From: a bacterium
GTDB lineage: Bacteria > Verrucomicrobiota > Kiritimatiellia > UBA8416
Length of the DNA stretch: 21,525 bases
Reading direction: 5' to 3'
NCBI GenBank assembly: GCA_020048935.1
Contig: JAIFLS010000120.1
Coordinates: 1-21,525, forward strand
Shown: positions 12,184-20,607 of the stretch, piece after piece
Position numbering within the stretch: the first letter of the stretch is position 1
How the letters are laid out: each line of letters opens with the position of its first letter
The notes under the pieces: generated by a model
Told to the model about the DNA's origin: nothing
The model's database searches: none
Seen by the model: only the letters and a program-made list of their open reading frames with translations
Made by a program: the position numbers and the translations under genes

Positions 12184-14409
12184 TCAGCGATAGCCCCCCG
12201 AACCAAGTCCCATCTCGGGGAAGGCCGTCAGCCAGATTTCCAGCAGGACGCGATACTCGTCGTCGCGCTCGGTCCCATCCGTGCGCGTGTAGCCGGGGAG
12301 CACGCTGCCGCCGAGACGGATGCCGAGGCAGTCAAGCTTGCGTTGAACGTAGCCGCCCTGCTCCTCAAGGCGGCTTTCCTCGAATTCGTAGCGCCCGAAC
12401 ACGTTGAACGCCCAGTCCTTGTTGGGATAGATCGTGGCATCGGCCGCCAGCAGATTGCTATCGGAATCGCTGTAACGGTGTTCAACCCCGATCAGCCAGA
12501 TGTCCTCCCGTATCAGCGAGAATCGCGAATTCAAATTTGCCAGCAAGGAATCCTCAAGACTGTAGGCACCATCGACCTCCAGCAGCATCCAGGAGGACGG
12601 ACGGAATTCGGAATCGAGGTTGATAAGATCAAGCATCGGTTCGTCATCCTCTGTATTCAGTTTCAGTGTCGTGAACAGGTTGACATCCACCGCATCGACC
12701 GCCCGGCTGTCGCGCTTGGTCTGTAGCTTGTTGCGAACGCCCAGGAGAATCTGGTGGAGTTCATCGAGTGTATCGACACTGTCGAACTGGTAGAGTTCGC
12801 CTGGCAAAACGTTGGGTTCGAGGCGCAGGGAGTAATTCACATAGGGTTCCGCGACATGCCGCCACGGCGGCTGGCCGTCGCCCGCAGGAACCAGCGTCTT
12901 GAATGCCTTGTAGGAGACCTCGGTCCCGACCTCGAAGGCGTGGCGCAGTTCGGCATCGCCCGCCACCTGTGACGTCACCACATTGGTTGTCGTCACCATA
13001 TTCGTTACGCCAGCTATGGTTACAGCCTCGGTGGTTACCGTCGCGGTCTCTAGATATACTGGTGTTTCGGTATAGTACGTCGCACGGTAGCCTGCACGCG
13101 GAATGACATTCAGCCAACCATCCAACTGCCTGGGCTGGTAGAGCATATGCGAGGTGTCCAGGCGGAAGGCGGAGTAGTCCTCATCCTCGGAGTCCTCCGG
13201 CCAGACGCGTTCAAGCCCGGACACCGAGCTTTCGCTCTCATAGTAGAACGAACTGCTGGAAAGCTGCCGCCGGAACACGTCCAGCGAGACTTCCGGCAGG
13301 CGGTTGACGTTGCTGTAGAAGTCGTTCAGCCGCATATTGGCCAGCGCGGTCAACGTGAAGTCTTCACGCCGGTGCGCCACCGTCAGGTAGTTTTCCGGCT
13401 GGGTTGCACGCCGGTACTCGCGTTCAAAGAAATCGCGGCGCACTTCGATATCGCTGACATACTCGAGCTGAAGCAGCATCTGTGTCCGTTCATCAAAATC
13501 CTGCGTATGGCGCAGCCGCATGCGGTAGCGCTCAGGATCAATCGGCACGGCATCTGCCGGGCTGTCATCCGGCATCGGCTTGTCATCATCTATGAAGTAG
13601 AGCGAGAGATCGCCAAATCCGTTATCCACCTTCCATTTCAAATCCTCGCCGGCGGCAAGGCCGCGCTCGGTACGGTAGTCCAAGCGGTGCTGGGCCTTCA
13701 GATCCGGTGAAATCCGGTACCGGTAGGAGGACAACAGGTATGCACCCCAGTCGCTGCTATACCCCGGATAGAAACGGAATCCCGATTCCTCATTGAGGCT
13801 CTGACGCCAGTATGGCATGTAGAAGCAAGGCACGCTTCCGAAATACCAGACGGCCCCCTTTGCCGTTATGTGATCGTCCGGCACCACCTTGATCGTCTTC
13901 GCCTTGACGTGGTAATGAGAGTGCGGATGCTTGTAGATACAGGTGGTGACCTTTGCATTGTGCAGCAAATAGGTGTTGTCGGCTTCCCGTTCCACCTTGT
14001 CGGCCAGGATTCGGAACGGTTCTGAATCCACAATCGGTGCATCCAGGCTCGACACCCGCGTACGGAAGTTATAATGCAGCTTGGCTGCACTCACCTTCTC
14101 CGCCCCGCGCATGAGCAGAACATTGCCAAGCGCATAGGCGTCCCCGCTGTTGATGTCCACCAGTACCCGGTCCGCCCGCAGCACATCCTTGCCGCAGGAA
14201 ATCACAACGTTGTCGGAGGCGGTGATCCGCCCGTTTATCTTGTCGTAATCAATCGGCCCATCGGCATTCACCTCGATGGGGGTATCTGCATCAGGAACAG
14301 AAAAGGAATCCATGACACCCATTCCCTGCGTAAACCCCGGTGTGCCAGCGGACACCAGTGCAAAAGCTACCATGGAGAAAAACCATCTGCGGCTGTATTT
14401 TCCTATCAT
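12184..14409 (-). CDS. lptD: LPS-assembly outer-membrane protein LptD
   Basis: 741 residues, close to E. coli LptD (784). LptD places LPS in the outer leaflet as a beta-barrel with a periplasmic beta-jellyroll. Residues 1-28 are a signal peptide (MIGKYSRRWFFSMVAFALVSAG). The OstA/LptA-like jellyroll follows, with IDYDKINGRITASDNVVI, DINSGDAYALGNVLLMRG and a YNFRT region. The LptD signature then appears: VTTC (C157) through KAKTIKVVPDDHITAKGAVWYFGSVPCFYMPYW and an RFYPGYSSDWGAYL barrel start. The C-terminal barrel ends CLGIRLGG...FPEMGLGSG. C157 and C694 appear to match E. coli C173 and C725, while the C724 position is D. Start: ATG 14409 with AGGGGA 6 nt upstream. An in-frame ATG at 14463 would displace the signal peptide. 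It lies 80 bp after rng, possibly in the same operon. Confidence 0.9.
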   Translation of the reverse strand: MIGKYSRRWFFSMVAFALVSAGTPGFTQGMGVMDSFSVPDADTPIEVNADGPIDYDKINGRITASDNVVISCGKDVLRADRVLVDINSGDAYALGNVLLMRGAEKVSAAKLHYNFRTRVSSLDAPIVDSEPFRILADKVEREADNTYLLHNAKVTTCIYKHPHSHYHVKAKTIKVVPDDHITAKGAVWYFGSVPCFYMPYWRQSLNEESGFRFYPGYSSDWGAYLLSSYRYRISPDLKAQHRLDYRTERGLAAGEDLKWKVDNGFGDLSLYFIDDDKPMPDDSPADAVPIDPERYRMRLRHTQDFDERTQMLLQLEYVSDIEVRRDFFEREYRRATQPENYLTVAHRREDFTLTALANMRLNDFYSNVNRLPEVSLDVFRRQLSSSSFYYESESSVSGLERVWPEDSEDEDYSAFRLDTSHMLYQPRQLDGWLNVIPRAGYRATYYTETPVYLETATVTTEAVTIAGVTNMVTTTNVVTSQVAGDAELRHAFEVGTEVSYKAFKTLVPAGDGQPPWRHVAEPYVNYSLRLEPNVLPGELYQFDSVDTLDELHQILLGVRNKLQTKRDSRAVDAVDVNLFTTLKLNTEDDEPMLDLINLDSEFRPSSWMLLEVDGAYSLEDSLLANLNSRFSLIREDIWLIGVEHRYSDSDSNLLAADATIYPNKDWAFNVFGRYEFEESRLEEQGGYVQRKLDCLGIRLGGSVLPGYTRTDGTERDDEYRVLLEIWLTAFPEMGLGSGGYR

Positions 14410-14489
14410 TCGGATTCCCCTGTTGTTTGGTCCGGCTACTTCAAATATGGCAGCAAGATACACGTTAACTGCCCGTTTGGCAATCGTTA

Positions 14490-16091
14490 CTAGTCCTCCT
14501 TGCGCGAGTAGAGGACACTGCCGTCGCCCGCGTTCACGATGGCAAAGAACTCGACATGCCGGGAGGGGTCGGAGCGGAATACAAGACGCCCGTTGAAGCG
14601 TTTCTCCAGTTCCACCAGGAAGGCTTCATCCTCGCGCCGCAGCCGGTCCAGCACGGTGGGATGCACCACCACCTGGAGGTTGGGTATCTCGTTGCGTCCG
14701 CGATACCGCCGCAGGGCGGCGGCAAGCTGGCGCTGGATCTCCACGCTGACACCCAGAGGCGAACGCACATTTCCGCGACCATGACAGTACGGACAGTCGA
14801 TCACCGAAGATGACAGCAGGCTTTCCTCCACGCGCTGCCGCGTCATTTCCATCAGGCCAAGCTCGGAGATCGGCAGGACGTTGGTCCGGGCTCGATCCTT
14901 CTTCAACGCGGTCTTCATGGCCCGGTAGACGGTGTTCTGGCATTTGCGGGACTTCATGTCGATCAGGTCGATCACCACCAGCCCGCCGATGTTACGCAGG
15001 CGGAGCTGGCGGGCCACCTCGTCAACCGCCTCGAGGTTCACTTCTAGAATGATATCCTCCTGGTTGCCCTTGCCCTTGTGACGCCCCGTGTTGACGTCGA
15101 TCGCGATCATCGCCTCGGTCTCGTCGATCACCAGGCAGCCGCCCGACTTCAGAGGGACCTGGCGGCGGAATGCCTGCTCGACCTGGCGTTCAACGTCATA
15201 ATGCTCCAACAAGGGCATATCGCCCTCGTAGAGCTGGATTTTCGCCTTTGCCCGGCGTGATATCTCGGAGGCAATGGTCCGCAGCCGCTCGAATTTCTCG
15301 CTGTTATCCACGATGATGCGGTCGATTTCATCGGTGAGACTGTCGCGGACAACCCGTTCCACCAGGTCAGGTTCCTGGTAGAGACAGCAGGGCGCGGGAT
15401 TTTCAACCATGCCTTTCTGCAAATCCTGCCACGAGATCGCCAGTCCGCGCAGATCGGGCACGAAACTGCGCTTGCTGGCCTCCGCCGCCACCGTCCGCAC
15501 GATCAGCCCGCAACCGGCGGGCAACGGCAGCCGCTCGAGGATCTTCTTCAGCCGCGCACGCTCCTTGACGTCGGCGATCTTGCGCGATACCCCCGTCATC
15601 GAGGATCCCGGCATCAGCACGAGATAGCGACCGGGAATACTCAGGCTGGCGGTCACGCGCGGCCCTTTGGTCCCGATAGCGGCCTTGGTCACTTGCACCA
15701 CGATCTCCGATCCCGGCGGAAAACGCTTTGCGATCTCCTCGTTCGAGAACCGCTTGCGTCTCGGTATGTTCCGGCTGGCCTGGCCGCGCGGCCCGCCGCC
15801 GCCCTCCTCTGCCGCCAGACGGGCGTCATCGTCGGGAATCATGTCCCAGTAATGAAGGAACGCATTCTTCTGCAGGCCGATGTCGACAAAGGCCGCCTGC
15901 AGCTCGTTCTCAAGGTTCTGGATGCGTCCCTTGAAGATGCTGCCCACGATACGCTGCTCGGTCGGGTGCTCGACATGGAACTCCTCCAGCACCCCGTTAT
16001 CCAGAACCGCTACACGCGTTTCGAGATACTCCGAGTTGATGACAATCTCATTCTTGCTCCGTTGCAATGTTTTTCTTCCGAATCCAAACAT
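14490..16091 (-). CDS. rng: Ribonuclease E/G family endoribonuclease
   Basis: A 533-residue protein, RNase G-sized, lacking the long scaffold tail of RNase E. The N-terminal S1-type RNA-binding domain (VGSIFKGRIQNLENELQAAFVDIG..NAFLHYWDM) carries an Arg/Gly-rich insertion near residues 90-115. The 5'-sensor and RNase-H-like part has VTASLSIPGRYLVLMP. The DNase-I-like catalytic centre has D332-V-N334 (IAIDVNTGRHKGKGN) and D375 (VVIDLIDM), the magnesium-binding residues. The Zn-link CPYCHGRG (C433, C436) is present. It acts in rRNA/mRNA processing and decay. Start: ATG 16091 with AAGG 7 nt upstream; an in-frame ATG at 16115 is less well placed. It follows rodA by 30 bp. rng beside mreBCD is a known arrangement in other bacteria, though the often-seen maf gene is absent here. 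Confidence 0.95.
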   Translation of the reverse strand: MFGFGRKTLQRSKNEIVINSEYLETRVAVLDNGVLEEFHVEHPTEQRIVGSIFKGRIQNLENELQAAFVDIGLQKNAFLHYWDMIPDDDARLAAEEGGGGPRGQASRNIPRRKRFSNEEIAKRFPPGSEIVVQVTKAAIGTKGPRVTASLSIPGRYLVLMPGSSMTGVSRKIADVKERARLKKILERLPLPAGCGLIVRTVAAEASKRSFVPDLRGLAISWQDLQKGMVENPAPCCLYQEPDLVERVVRDSLTDEIDRIIVDNSEKFERLRTIASEISRRAKAKIQLYEGDMPLLEHYDVERQVEQAFRRQVPLKSGGCLVIDETEAMIAIDVNTGRHKGKGNQEDIILEVNLEAVDEVARQLRLRNIGGLVVIDLIDMKSRKCQNTVYRAMKTALKKDRARTNVLPISELGLMEMTRQRVEESLLSSSVIDCPYCHGRGNVRSPLGVSVEIQRQLAAALRRYRGRNEIPNLQVVVHPTVLDRLRREDEAFLVELEKRFNGRLVFRSDPSRHVEFFAIVNAGDGSVLYSRKED

Positions 16092-16121
16092 GACTCCCCC
16101 TTCGTTTACATACACATCCGC

Positions 16122-17324
16122 TTACCGGTACGTTTCGCGCCGGTCACTGCGGATATAGACACTCTGGATGATGCCAAGCGCTGACATCATCACGACCATG
16201 AACGTGCCCCCGTAACTCAGCAACGGCAGCGGCAGGCCGGTAATCGGCATCAGTCCGACTGTCATTGCGATATTGATGAACACATGAAAGAATATCAGTG
16301 ACGTGATGCCGGTGCAAAGCAAGCGGCCCAGCGGGTCGAGCGTGCACAAGCCCGTCCATACGCCACTGCCGATCAGCGTTGCAAAAAGCACCAGGACCGT
16401 CAATGACCCGACAAACCCCGTCTCCTCGGCAATCACCGAGAAGATGAAATCAGTCGGTGACACCGAACGCGGGAGGAACCCGAGAATATTCTGGGTTCCC
16501 CGCAGATAGCCTTTCCCCCTCAACCCTCCGGACCCCACGGCAATCTCGGACTGCCGGTTGTTCCATCCGGCACCAAGCGGATCTTTTTCCGGAGAGAAAA
16601 AGACCTCGATCCGACCCCGCTGGTAATCAGTCAACCCCGTCATCGAGGCAATGCGTTCCTGCGTGGCCTCGCCGGCCCCCAGCATGGCCGGCAGGAACAG
16701 TCCCGCCAGCACGAGACCGACCACCACCGCCCCGATGCCGGCTAGTCCCCCGACATAGCGGAACGGGACGCCAGCCACGAACATCAGGACCATGGCCGTC
16801 GGCAGGAACACCATGGAGGTCCCCAGGTCCGGCTGCACCATGATAAGTCCCGCCGGCACCGCTGCCAGCGCCAGTATCTCGAGCATCTGAAGCGGACGAT
16901 GCAGTGCGCGCCCCTGTTCGCTCAGACGTCCGGAAAGCAGGATGATCGTCGCCAGCTTCGTCATTTCCGAGGGCTGGATACCGATCTCGCCGAACAGCAT
17001 CAGCCAGCGTTTCGCCCCGTAGATGGTTGTGCCGAACAGCAGCACCAAAACCAGCAGGCAGAGGCCGCCGCCGTAGATACCCCACTCGATCTTCTTCAGG
17101 AGGCGGTAGTCTGTCAGCGCAAACCCGGTATAGCAGGCCAGACCGACGGCGATCCACAACAACTGCCGCAGGTAGAGCGGACGCATCTCGGCTTCTTCGC
17201 CGACATAGCAGGCACTGTAGACAAACAGCACGCCCAGCAGCAGCAGCAGACCGACGGCCGCGTTAAGCAGCCAGTTCGACTTGCGCAACAGGCTGAAGGT
17301 CGCAACTATGCCTTTATCCTGCAT
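16122..17324 (-). CDS. rodA: RodA, SEDS-family peptidoglycan glycosyltransferase
   Basis: 400 residues with about ten hydrophobic membrane segments, as usual for RodA/FtsW/SpoVE. RodA polymerises lipid II into glycan strands during cell elongation together with PBP2. Family motifs: GAKRWL, IQPSEMTKLATI, QPDLGTSM, the large extracellular loop with PEKDPLGAGWNNRQSEIAVGSGGLRGKGYLRGTQ, FLPRSVSPTDFIFSVIAEETGFVGS, and the C-terminal PITGLPLPLLSYGG. The SPTDFIFSVIAEE stretch carries the catalytic Asp region known for SEDS proteins. The start ATG lies inside the last codons of mrdA (11-bp overlap) with GGGGAGG just upstream. The neighbour mrdA identifies it as RodA rather than FtsW, and translational coupling with PBP2 would match their one-to-one complex. 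Confidence 0.96.
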   Translation of the reverse strand: MQDKGIVATFSLLRKSNWLLNAAVGLLLLLGVLFVYSACYVGEEAEMRPLYLRQLLWIAVGLACYTGFALTDYRLLKKIEWGIYGGGLCLLVLVLLFGTTIYGAKRWLMLFGEIGIQPSEMTKLATIILLSGRLSEQGRALHRPLQMLEILALAAVPAGLIMVQPDLGTSMVFLPTAMVLMFVAGVPFRYVGGLAGIGAVVVGLVLAGLFLPAMLGAGEATQERIASMTGLTDYQRGRIEVFFSPEKDPLGAGWNNRQSEIAVGSGGLRGKGYLRGTQNILGFLPRSVSPTDFIFSVIAEETGFVGSLTVLVLFATLIGSGVWTGLCTLDPLGRLLCTGITSLIFFHVFINIAMTVGLMPITGLPLPLLSYGGTFMVVMMSALGIIQSVYIRSDRRETYR

Positions 17325-19155
17325 CGGCCTCCCCTTCGATCACGTCCAGGTCCATTTCCGCCGGTATGACAGGCGGAGCCACCAGCGTGCCATCGCGCAC
17401 CAGCAGCATCTGCATCAGCTCGCGCAGGCGCGGGGCTACCGTGATACCGCCTGAAACCGCGTCCTCGACCATCATGACGACGGCATAGCGGGGCGACTCA
17501 TACGGCGCGAACACGATCATCCAGGCATGCTTGAGCCCGTTGCCGTATTGTGCCGTTCCCGTCTTGCCCGCCATTTCCACGCCGTCCAGCCGGACGCGCT
17601 TACCAGTCCCCTGCTCCGCATGCACAACGTCATGCATGCCACCACGAACAACATCGAGTTGTTCAGGAGTCCAGGCCATACGCTTGATGAAATCACCATC
17701 CTCGCGACCTCTGCCTTTATCCAGCAGCAGGCGTGGCCGGTAGATCGTGCCGCCGTTGGCCAGCGCACTGGTGAACACCGCCATCTGCAACGGCGTCACC
17801 AGCAGGGATCCCTGGCCGATGGAGACATTGGCCGTGTCACCGGCACGCCAGGCATCGCGCCGCGTCCGCCGTTTCCACTCGTCATCGGGCAGCAGTCCGG
17901 CGGACTCGCCTTCCAGCTCAATACCGGTCGGCAGGCCGAAGCCCGTCGAGGCCGCCATGTGGTAAAGCCGCTTGTATTCCATACGCAAGGCGATATCGAT
18001 AAAGTAGGGATTGCAGGATTGCTCCAGCGCCTTTCGCATGGCAAGGTCGCCATGGCCGTGACGCGACCAGCAGCGGAACGGCTGACTGCCGAGCATGATG
18101 TACCCCGGACAGGTAAAGACCGCCGAGGGTGATGATTTGCCGTTGACCAGCGCCGCCAGGGCCACCAGCGGCTTGAAAATGCTGCCCGGCGGGTACTGCC
18201 CGGCTATCGCCCGGTTGATCAGGGGGTGCCCCGGATCAGCCAGCAGCGCCTGCCAGGACGATTGCGAAGACAGCGCCCTGACATCGAAGGCGGGTGCGCT
18301 GGCCAGTGCCAGAACATCGCCATTGCGCGGATCCATCACCACGATCGCCCCGGGCTTGTTGCTCAGGATACTCTCCGCCATCAATTGGATGTCCATATCC
18401 AGCGCCAGCGTGATATCCGAACCGGGCACCGGTTCGCGGTCGCCCTTCTCGTCGTACTTGAATCCGGAGGCATCCACCCGGATCAGCCGCCCGCCCGCAC
18501 GCCCGCGCAGCCGTTCGTCCACCGCTTTCTCGATCCCGCCCTTGCCTTCCATTTCCGGCAGGTAGTAGTGATATGGATCCTCCTCCTTATCCGCGGTATC
18601 CGCACGCCCGACATAGCCGATGACATGCGAGGCACAAAGGCCGAACGGATAGACCCGCTCGGGTTCCACGTAGACATCCACACCGGCAAAGACACGGTCA
18701 CTCTCGGCCCAGCGCGCCAACGCGCGCTCGTCGATATCACGCCAGGCCAGGAAGGGCAGCGGCAGTCGCCGCTGGACATGGATGCGTATATCCTCCCGCG
18801 TCACCTGCCGCGGAATGCCAAGCACAAGCGCGAGGTCACCAATGACGTCGTCCACTTTGTCTACCGTCCTTGCCCAGCGTCCCCTCTGCCGCAGCTCCTC
18901 GGTGTAGATCGCCAGGCAATACTGCGGACGATTGTCGGCCAGGCATTTGCCGTTGCGATCGAAAATCCGCCCCCGGATACCTGGCAGACGCACACGGCGC
19001 ATGCTCTGGCGGTCGAGACTGCTGCTGAATTCCGAGGCGCGCAGGACCTGGATCTGCCATAGATTAATGATAAGGAAGCCGAATGCAGCCAGCAGCGCCA
19101 CCAGCAGGAGGTGCATGCGGAAACGGACACCCTCGGCATTTTCACGCGTTGACAC
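17314..19155 (-). CDS. mrdA: Penicillin-binding protein 2 (elongation-specific transpeptidase)
   Basis: A 613-residue class-B PBP. A single N-terminal membrane helix (about 13-32) is followed by the PBP dimerisation domain (RLPGIRGRIFDRNGKCLADN) and the transpeptidase domain. Active-site motifs: S325-IFK328 in PPGSIFKPL (nucleophilic serine), S380-C-N382, and K531-TGT. It cross-links peptidoglycan with RodA in the lateral wall. Start: GTG 19155 with AAGGAGG 9 nt upstream. The start overlaps the mreD stop by 14 bp and the end overlaps the rodA start by 11 bp, so the whole block is translated as coupled units. Length is normal for PBP2 (about 630), and no key residue is missing. Confidence 0.97.
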   Translation of the reverse strand: MSTRENAEGVRFRMHLLLVALLAAFGFLIINLWQIQVLRASEFSSSLDRQSMRRVRLPGIRGRIFDRNGKCLADNRPQYCLAIYTEELRQRGRWARTVDKVDDVIGDLALVLGIPRQVTREDIRIHVQRRLPLPFLAWRDIDERALARWAESDRVFAGVDVYVEPERVYPFGLCASHVIGYVGRADTADKEEDPYHYYLPEMEGKGGIEKAVDERLRGRAGGRLIRVDASGFKYDEKGDREPVPGSDITLALDMDIQLMAESILSNKPGAIVVMDPRNGDVLALASAPAFDVRALSSQSSWQALLADPGHPLINRAIAGQYPPGSIFKPLVALAALVNGKSSPSAVFTCPGYIMLGSQPFRCWSRHGHGDLAMRKALEQSCNPYFIDIALRMEYKRLYHMAASTGFGLPTGIELEGESAGLLPDDEWKRRTRRDAWRAGDTANVSIGQGSLLVTPLQMAVFTSALANGGTIYRPRLLLDKGRGREDGDFIKRMAWTPEQLDVVRGGMHDVVHAEQGTGKRVRLDGVEMAGKTGTAQYGNGLKHAWMIVFAPYESPRYAVVMMVEDAVSGGITVAPRLRELMQMLLVRDGTLVAPPVIPAEMDLDVIEGEADAG

Positions 19156-19663
19156 GGCCCTGGTCCTCCTTATCGTCGAGATTCAGGCCCCGATGGAGGC
19201 CCGACATCACGAGGAACACAACCGGACCCGTGACACCTCCCATGAGGAAAGCGCCTACGAGCCGTGCCAGCACCAGCACCGGCGGACAGCCCTGCAGGCT
19301 TCCATTTGCCAGTAGACCGTAAAGCAAAACGGCGTAAATCAACCCGGAAAGCGAGCCGAAGAAGGCCGCCGTTACCGTCGCTTCCGGCAGCAACAGGCGA
19401 CGGTAGCGCCCGGCGACCATGGCCATCATGCAGAACACGAAAACGGAGAACCCTGCCGGCACCATGCTCAACATATCCAGCAGCAGTCCTGCCACCAGTC
19501 CGGCAATCAAGCCGGCCGTGCGACGATGGTTCAGCGCATAAAAGAGCACCACACAGGGAAGCACCGGCCACCTCGCCCCGCCGAGCAGGGCGATCCCGGG
19601 CATGTGCGCCTGAAGTAGCATCGCCGATAACAAGACCAGAGTCATAAGCATCCAGAACATCAT
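19142..19663 (-). CDS. mreD: Rod-shape determining membrane protein MreD
   Basis: A 173-residue, very hydrophobic protein with about five to six membrane segments and the family size. MreD is a poorly conserved inner-membrane partner of MreC in the elongasome; sequence alone is weak and position between mreC and mrdA is the strongest argument. The start overlaps the mreC stop (ATGA type). A doubled ATG (19663 or 19660) follows GGGAG, which lies better for the second ATG. The C-terminus ends in a charged DDKEDQGRVNA tail that overlaps mrdA. Confidence 0.9.
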   Translation of the reverse strand: MMFWMLMTLVLLSAMLLQAHMPGIALLGGARWPVLPCVVLFYALNHRRTAGLIAGLVAGLLLDMLSMVPAGFSVFVFCMMAMVAGRYRRLLLPEATVTAAFFGSLSGLIYAVLLYGLLANGSLQGCPPVLVLARLVGAFLMGGVTGPVVFLVMSGLHRGLNLDDKEDQGRVNA

Positions 19664-20499
19664 TCTCCCTGCTTCATGACGACAAAGACGTAAGGGAAGG
19701 AATCCATCCTGGCGGATGGGATCACATCCGCCTGGCGGTAAAGGCCGGAGGAATGCATGCGGACCCGCCCCACCCTTCCGACCGGCAGACCTTCCGGAAA
19801 CACACCGCCCAGCCCCGAAGTCAGCACGACATCCCCCTCCTCTATGTCGTGCTCATTCGAGATATAGTTCATCTCGGCCGGGCGGACGGATGCCAGCATT
19901 TCCATTGCGGGCCGACCACCCAGGCGCACACCCGCCCCCCGCATGATACCAAAGGCACCGTTGCGGACCGTGCGGCAGGCAACCTTGCAGTTGGGGTCGG
20001 TAATGAGCAACACGTCGCAGGTCCGCTCGGAAACCTCGATGGTCCGTCCAATGAGGCCGTCCGCCGTCATCACCGCCATCCCTGGAACGACCCCCGAGGA
20101 CAAGCCTTTGTTCAAGCGCACAGTCTGCCACCACCCGCTCATGTCACCGCGCACAATGACTTCGCAGAGCAGGAGTTTATGGGGCGACAGGATGGAAAAT
20201 CCAAGCTGGCGTCTCAGGACCTCGTTCTCGGCCTTGAATTGCTCAAGCTGGCGCAGACGGTGGTGCAATTCGGCAACCTTGATTTCGAGTGCCTGCTTTT
20301 CCTCGCTGATACGCCCCGTGCGGCCGATCCCGTAAAACAGCCGACGCACCCGTGTCACCGCCAGGGAAAGGGTGTTCTGGAAAGGTTCCATGCCGTCGCG
20401 GACTTCAGCCGCCGTACGCAAAACCGCCGGTGGCGGGAGGTTCAGCAGAACCACGACCGCCAACATGATTACCCAGAATAATAATCGTTTTTCTCTCAC
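19660..20499 (-). CDS. mreC: Rod-shape determining protein MreC
   Basis: 279 residues. One N-terminal membrane helix (about 7-22), then a coiled coil (about 62-98, EEKQALEIKVAELHHRLRQL...) for dimerisation, then the double beta-barrel periplasmic domain with LNKGLSSGVVPGMAVMTADGLIGRTIEVS, LLITDPNC and EGDVVLTSGLGGVFPEGLPVGRV, all typical of MreC. It bridges cytoplasmic MreB to PBP2 and RodA in the periplasm. The GTG start has only a modest upstream purine stretch (GGGG close to it), so translation may be weaker than for its neighbours. It follows mreB by about 108 bp that contain a stem-loop. Confidence 0.95.
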   Translation of the reverse strand: MREKRLLFWVIMLAVVVLLNLPPPAVLRTAAEVRDGMEPFQNTLSLAVTRVRRLFYGIGRTGRISEEKQALEIKVAELHHRLRQLEQFKAENEVLRRQLGFSILSPHKLLLCEVIVRGDMSGWWQTVRLNKGLSSGVVPGMAVMTADGLIGRTIEVSERTCDVLLITDPNCKVACRTVRNGAFGIMRGAGVRLGGRPAMEMLASVRPAEMNYISNEHDIEEGDVVLTSGLGGVFPEGLPVGRVGRVRMHSSGLYRQADVIPSARMDSFPYVFVVMKQGE

Positions 20500-20520
20500 A
20501 ACCCCGAATCCCTACGCAAC

Positions 20521-20559
20521 CGGACGGTTCACCGCGCCACAAGCGACGCAAACCGTCCG
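20521..20559. repeat. Stem-loop between mreB and mreC
   Basis: A perfect 9-bp stem, CGGACGGTT / AACCGTCCG, encloses a 21-nt loop with a small inner GCGC/GCG pairing. In the transcript it precedes the GTG of mreC by about 22 nt and is not followed by a U-tract. It could be an mRNA processing or stability element that sets MreB above MreC levels, since MreB is needed in excess. The role is inference. Confidence 0.5.
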
Positions 20560-20607
20560 CGATGCGGACCAGACAGGGGAGAAAAACAGTAGAAGCCACA
20601 CAAGCCG

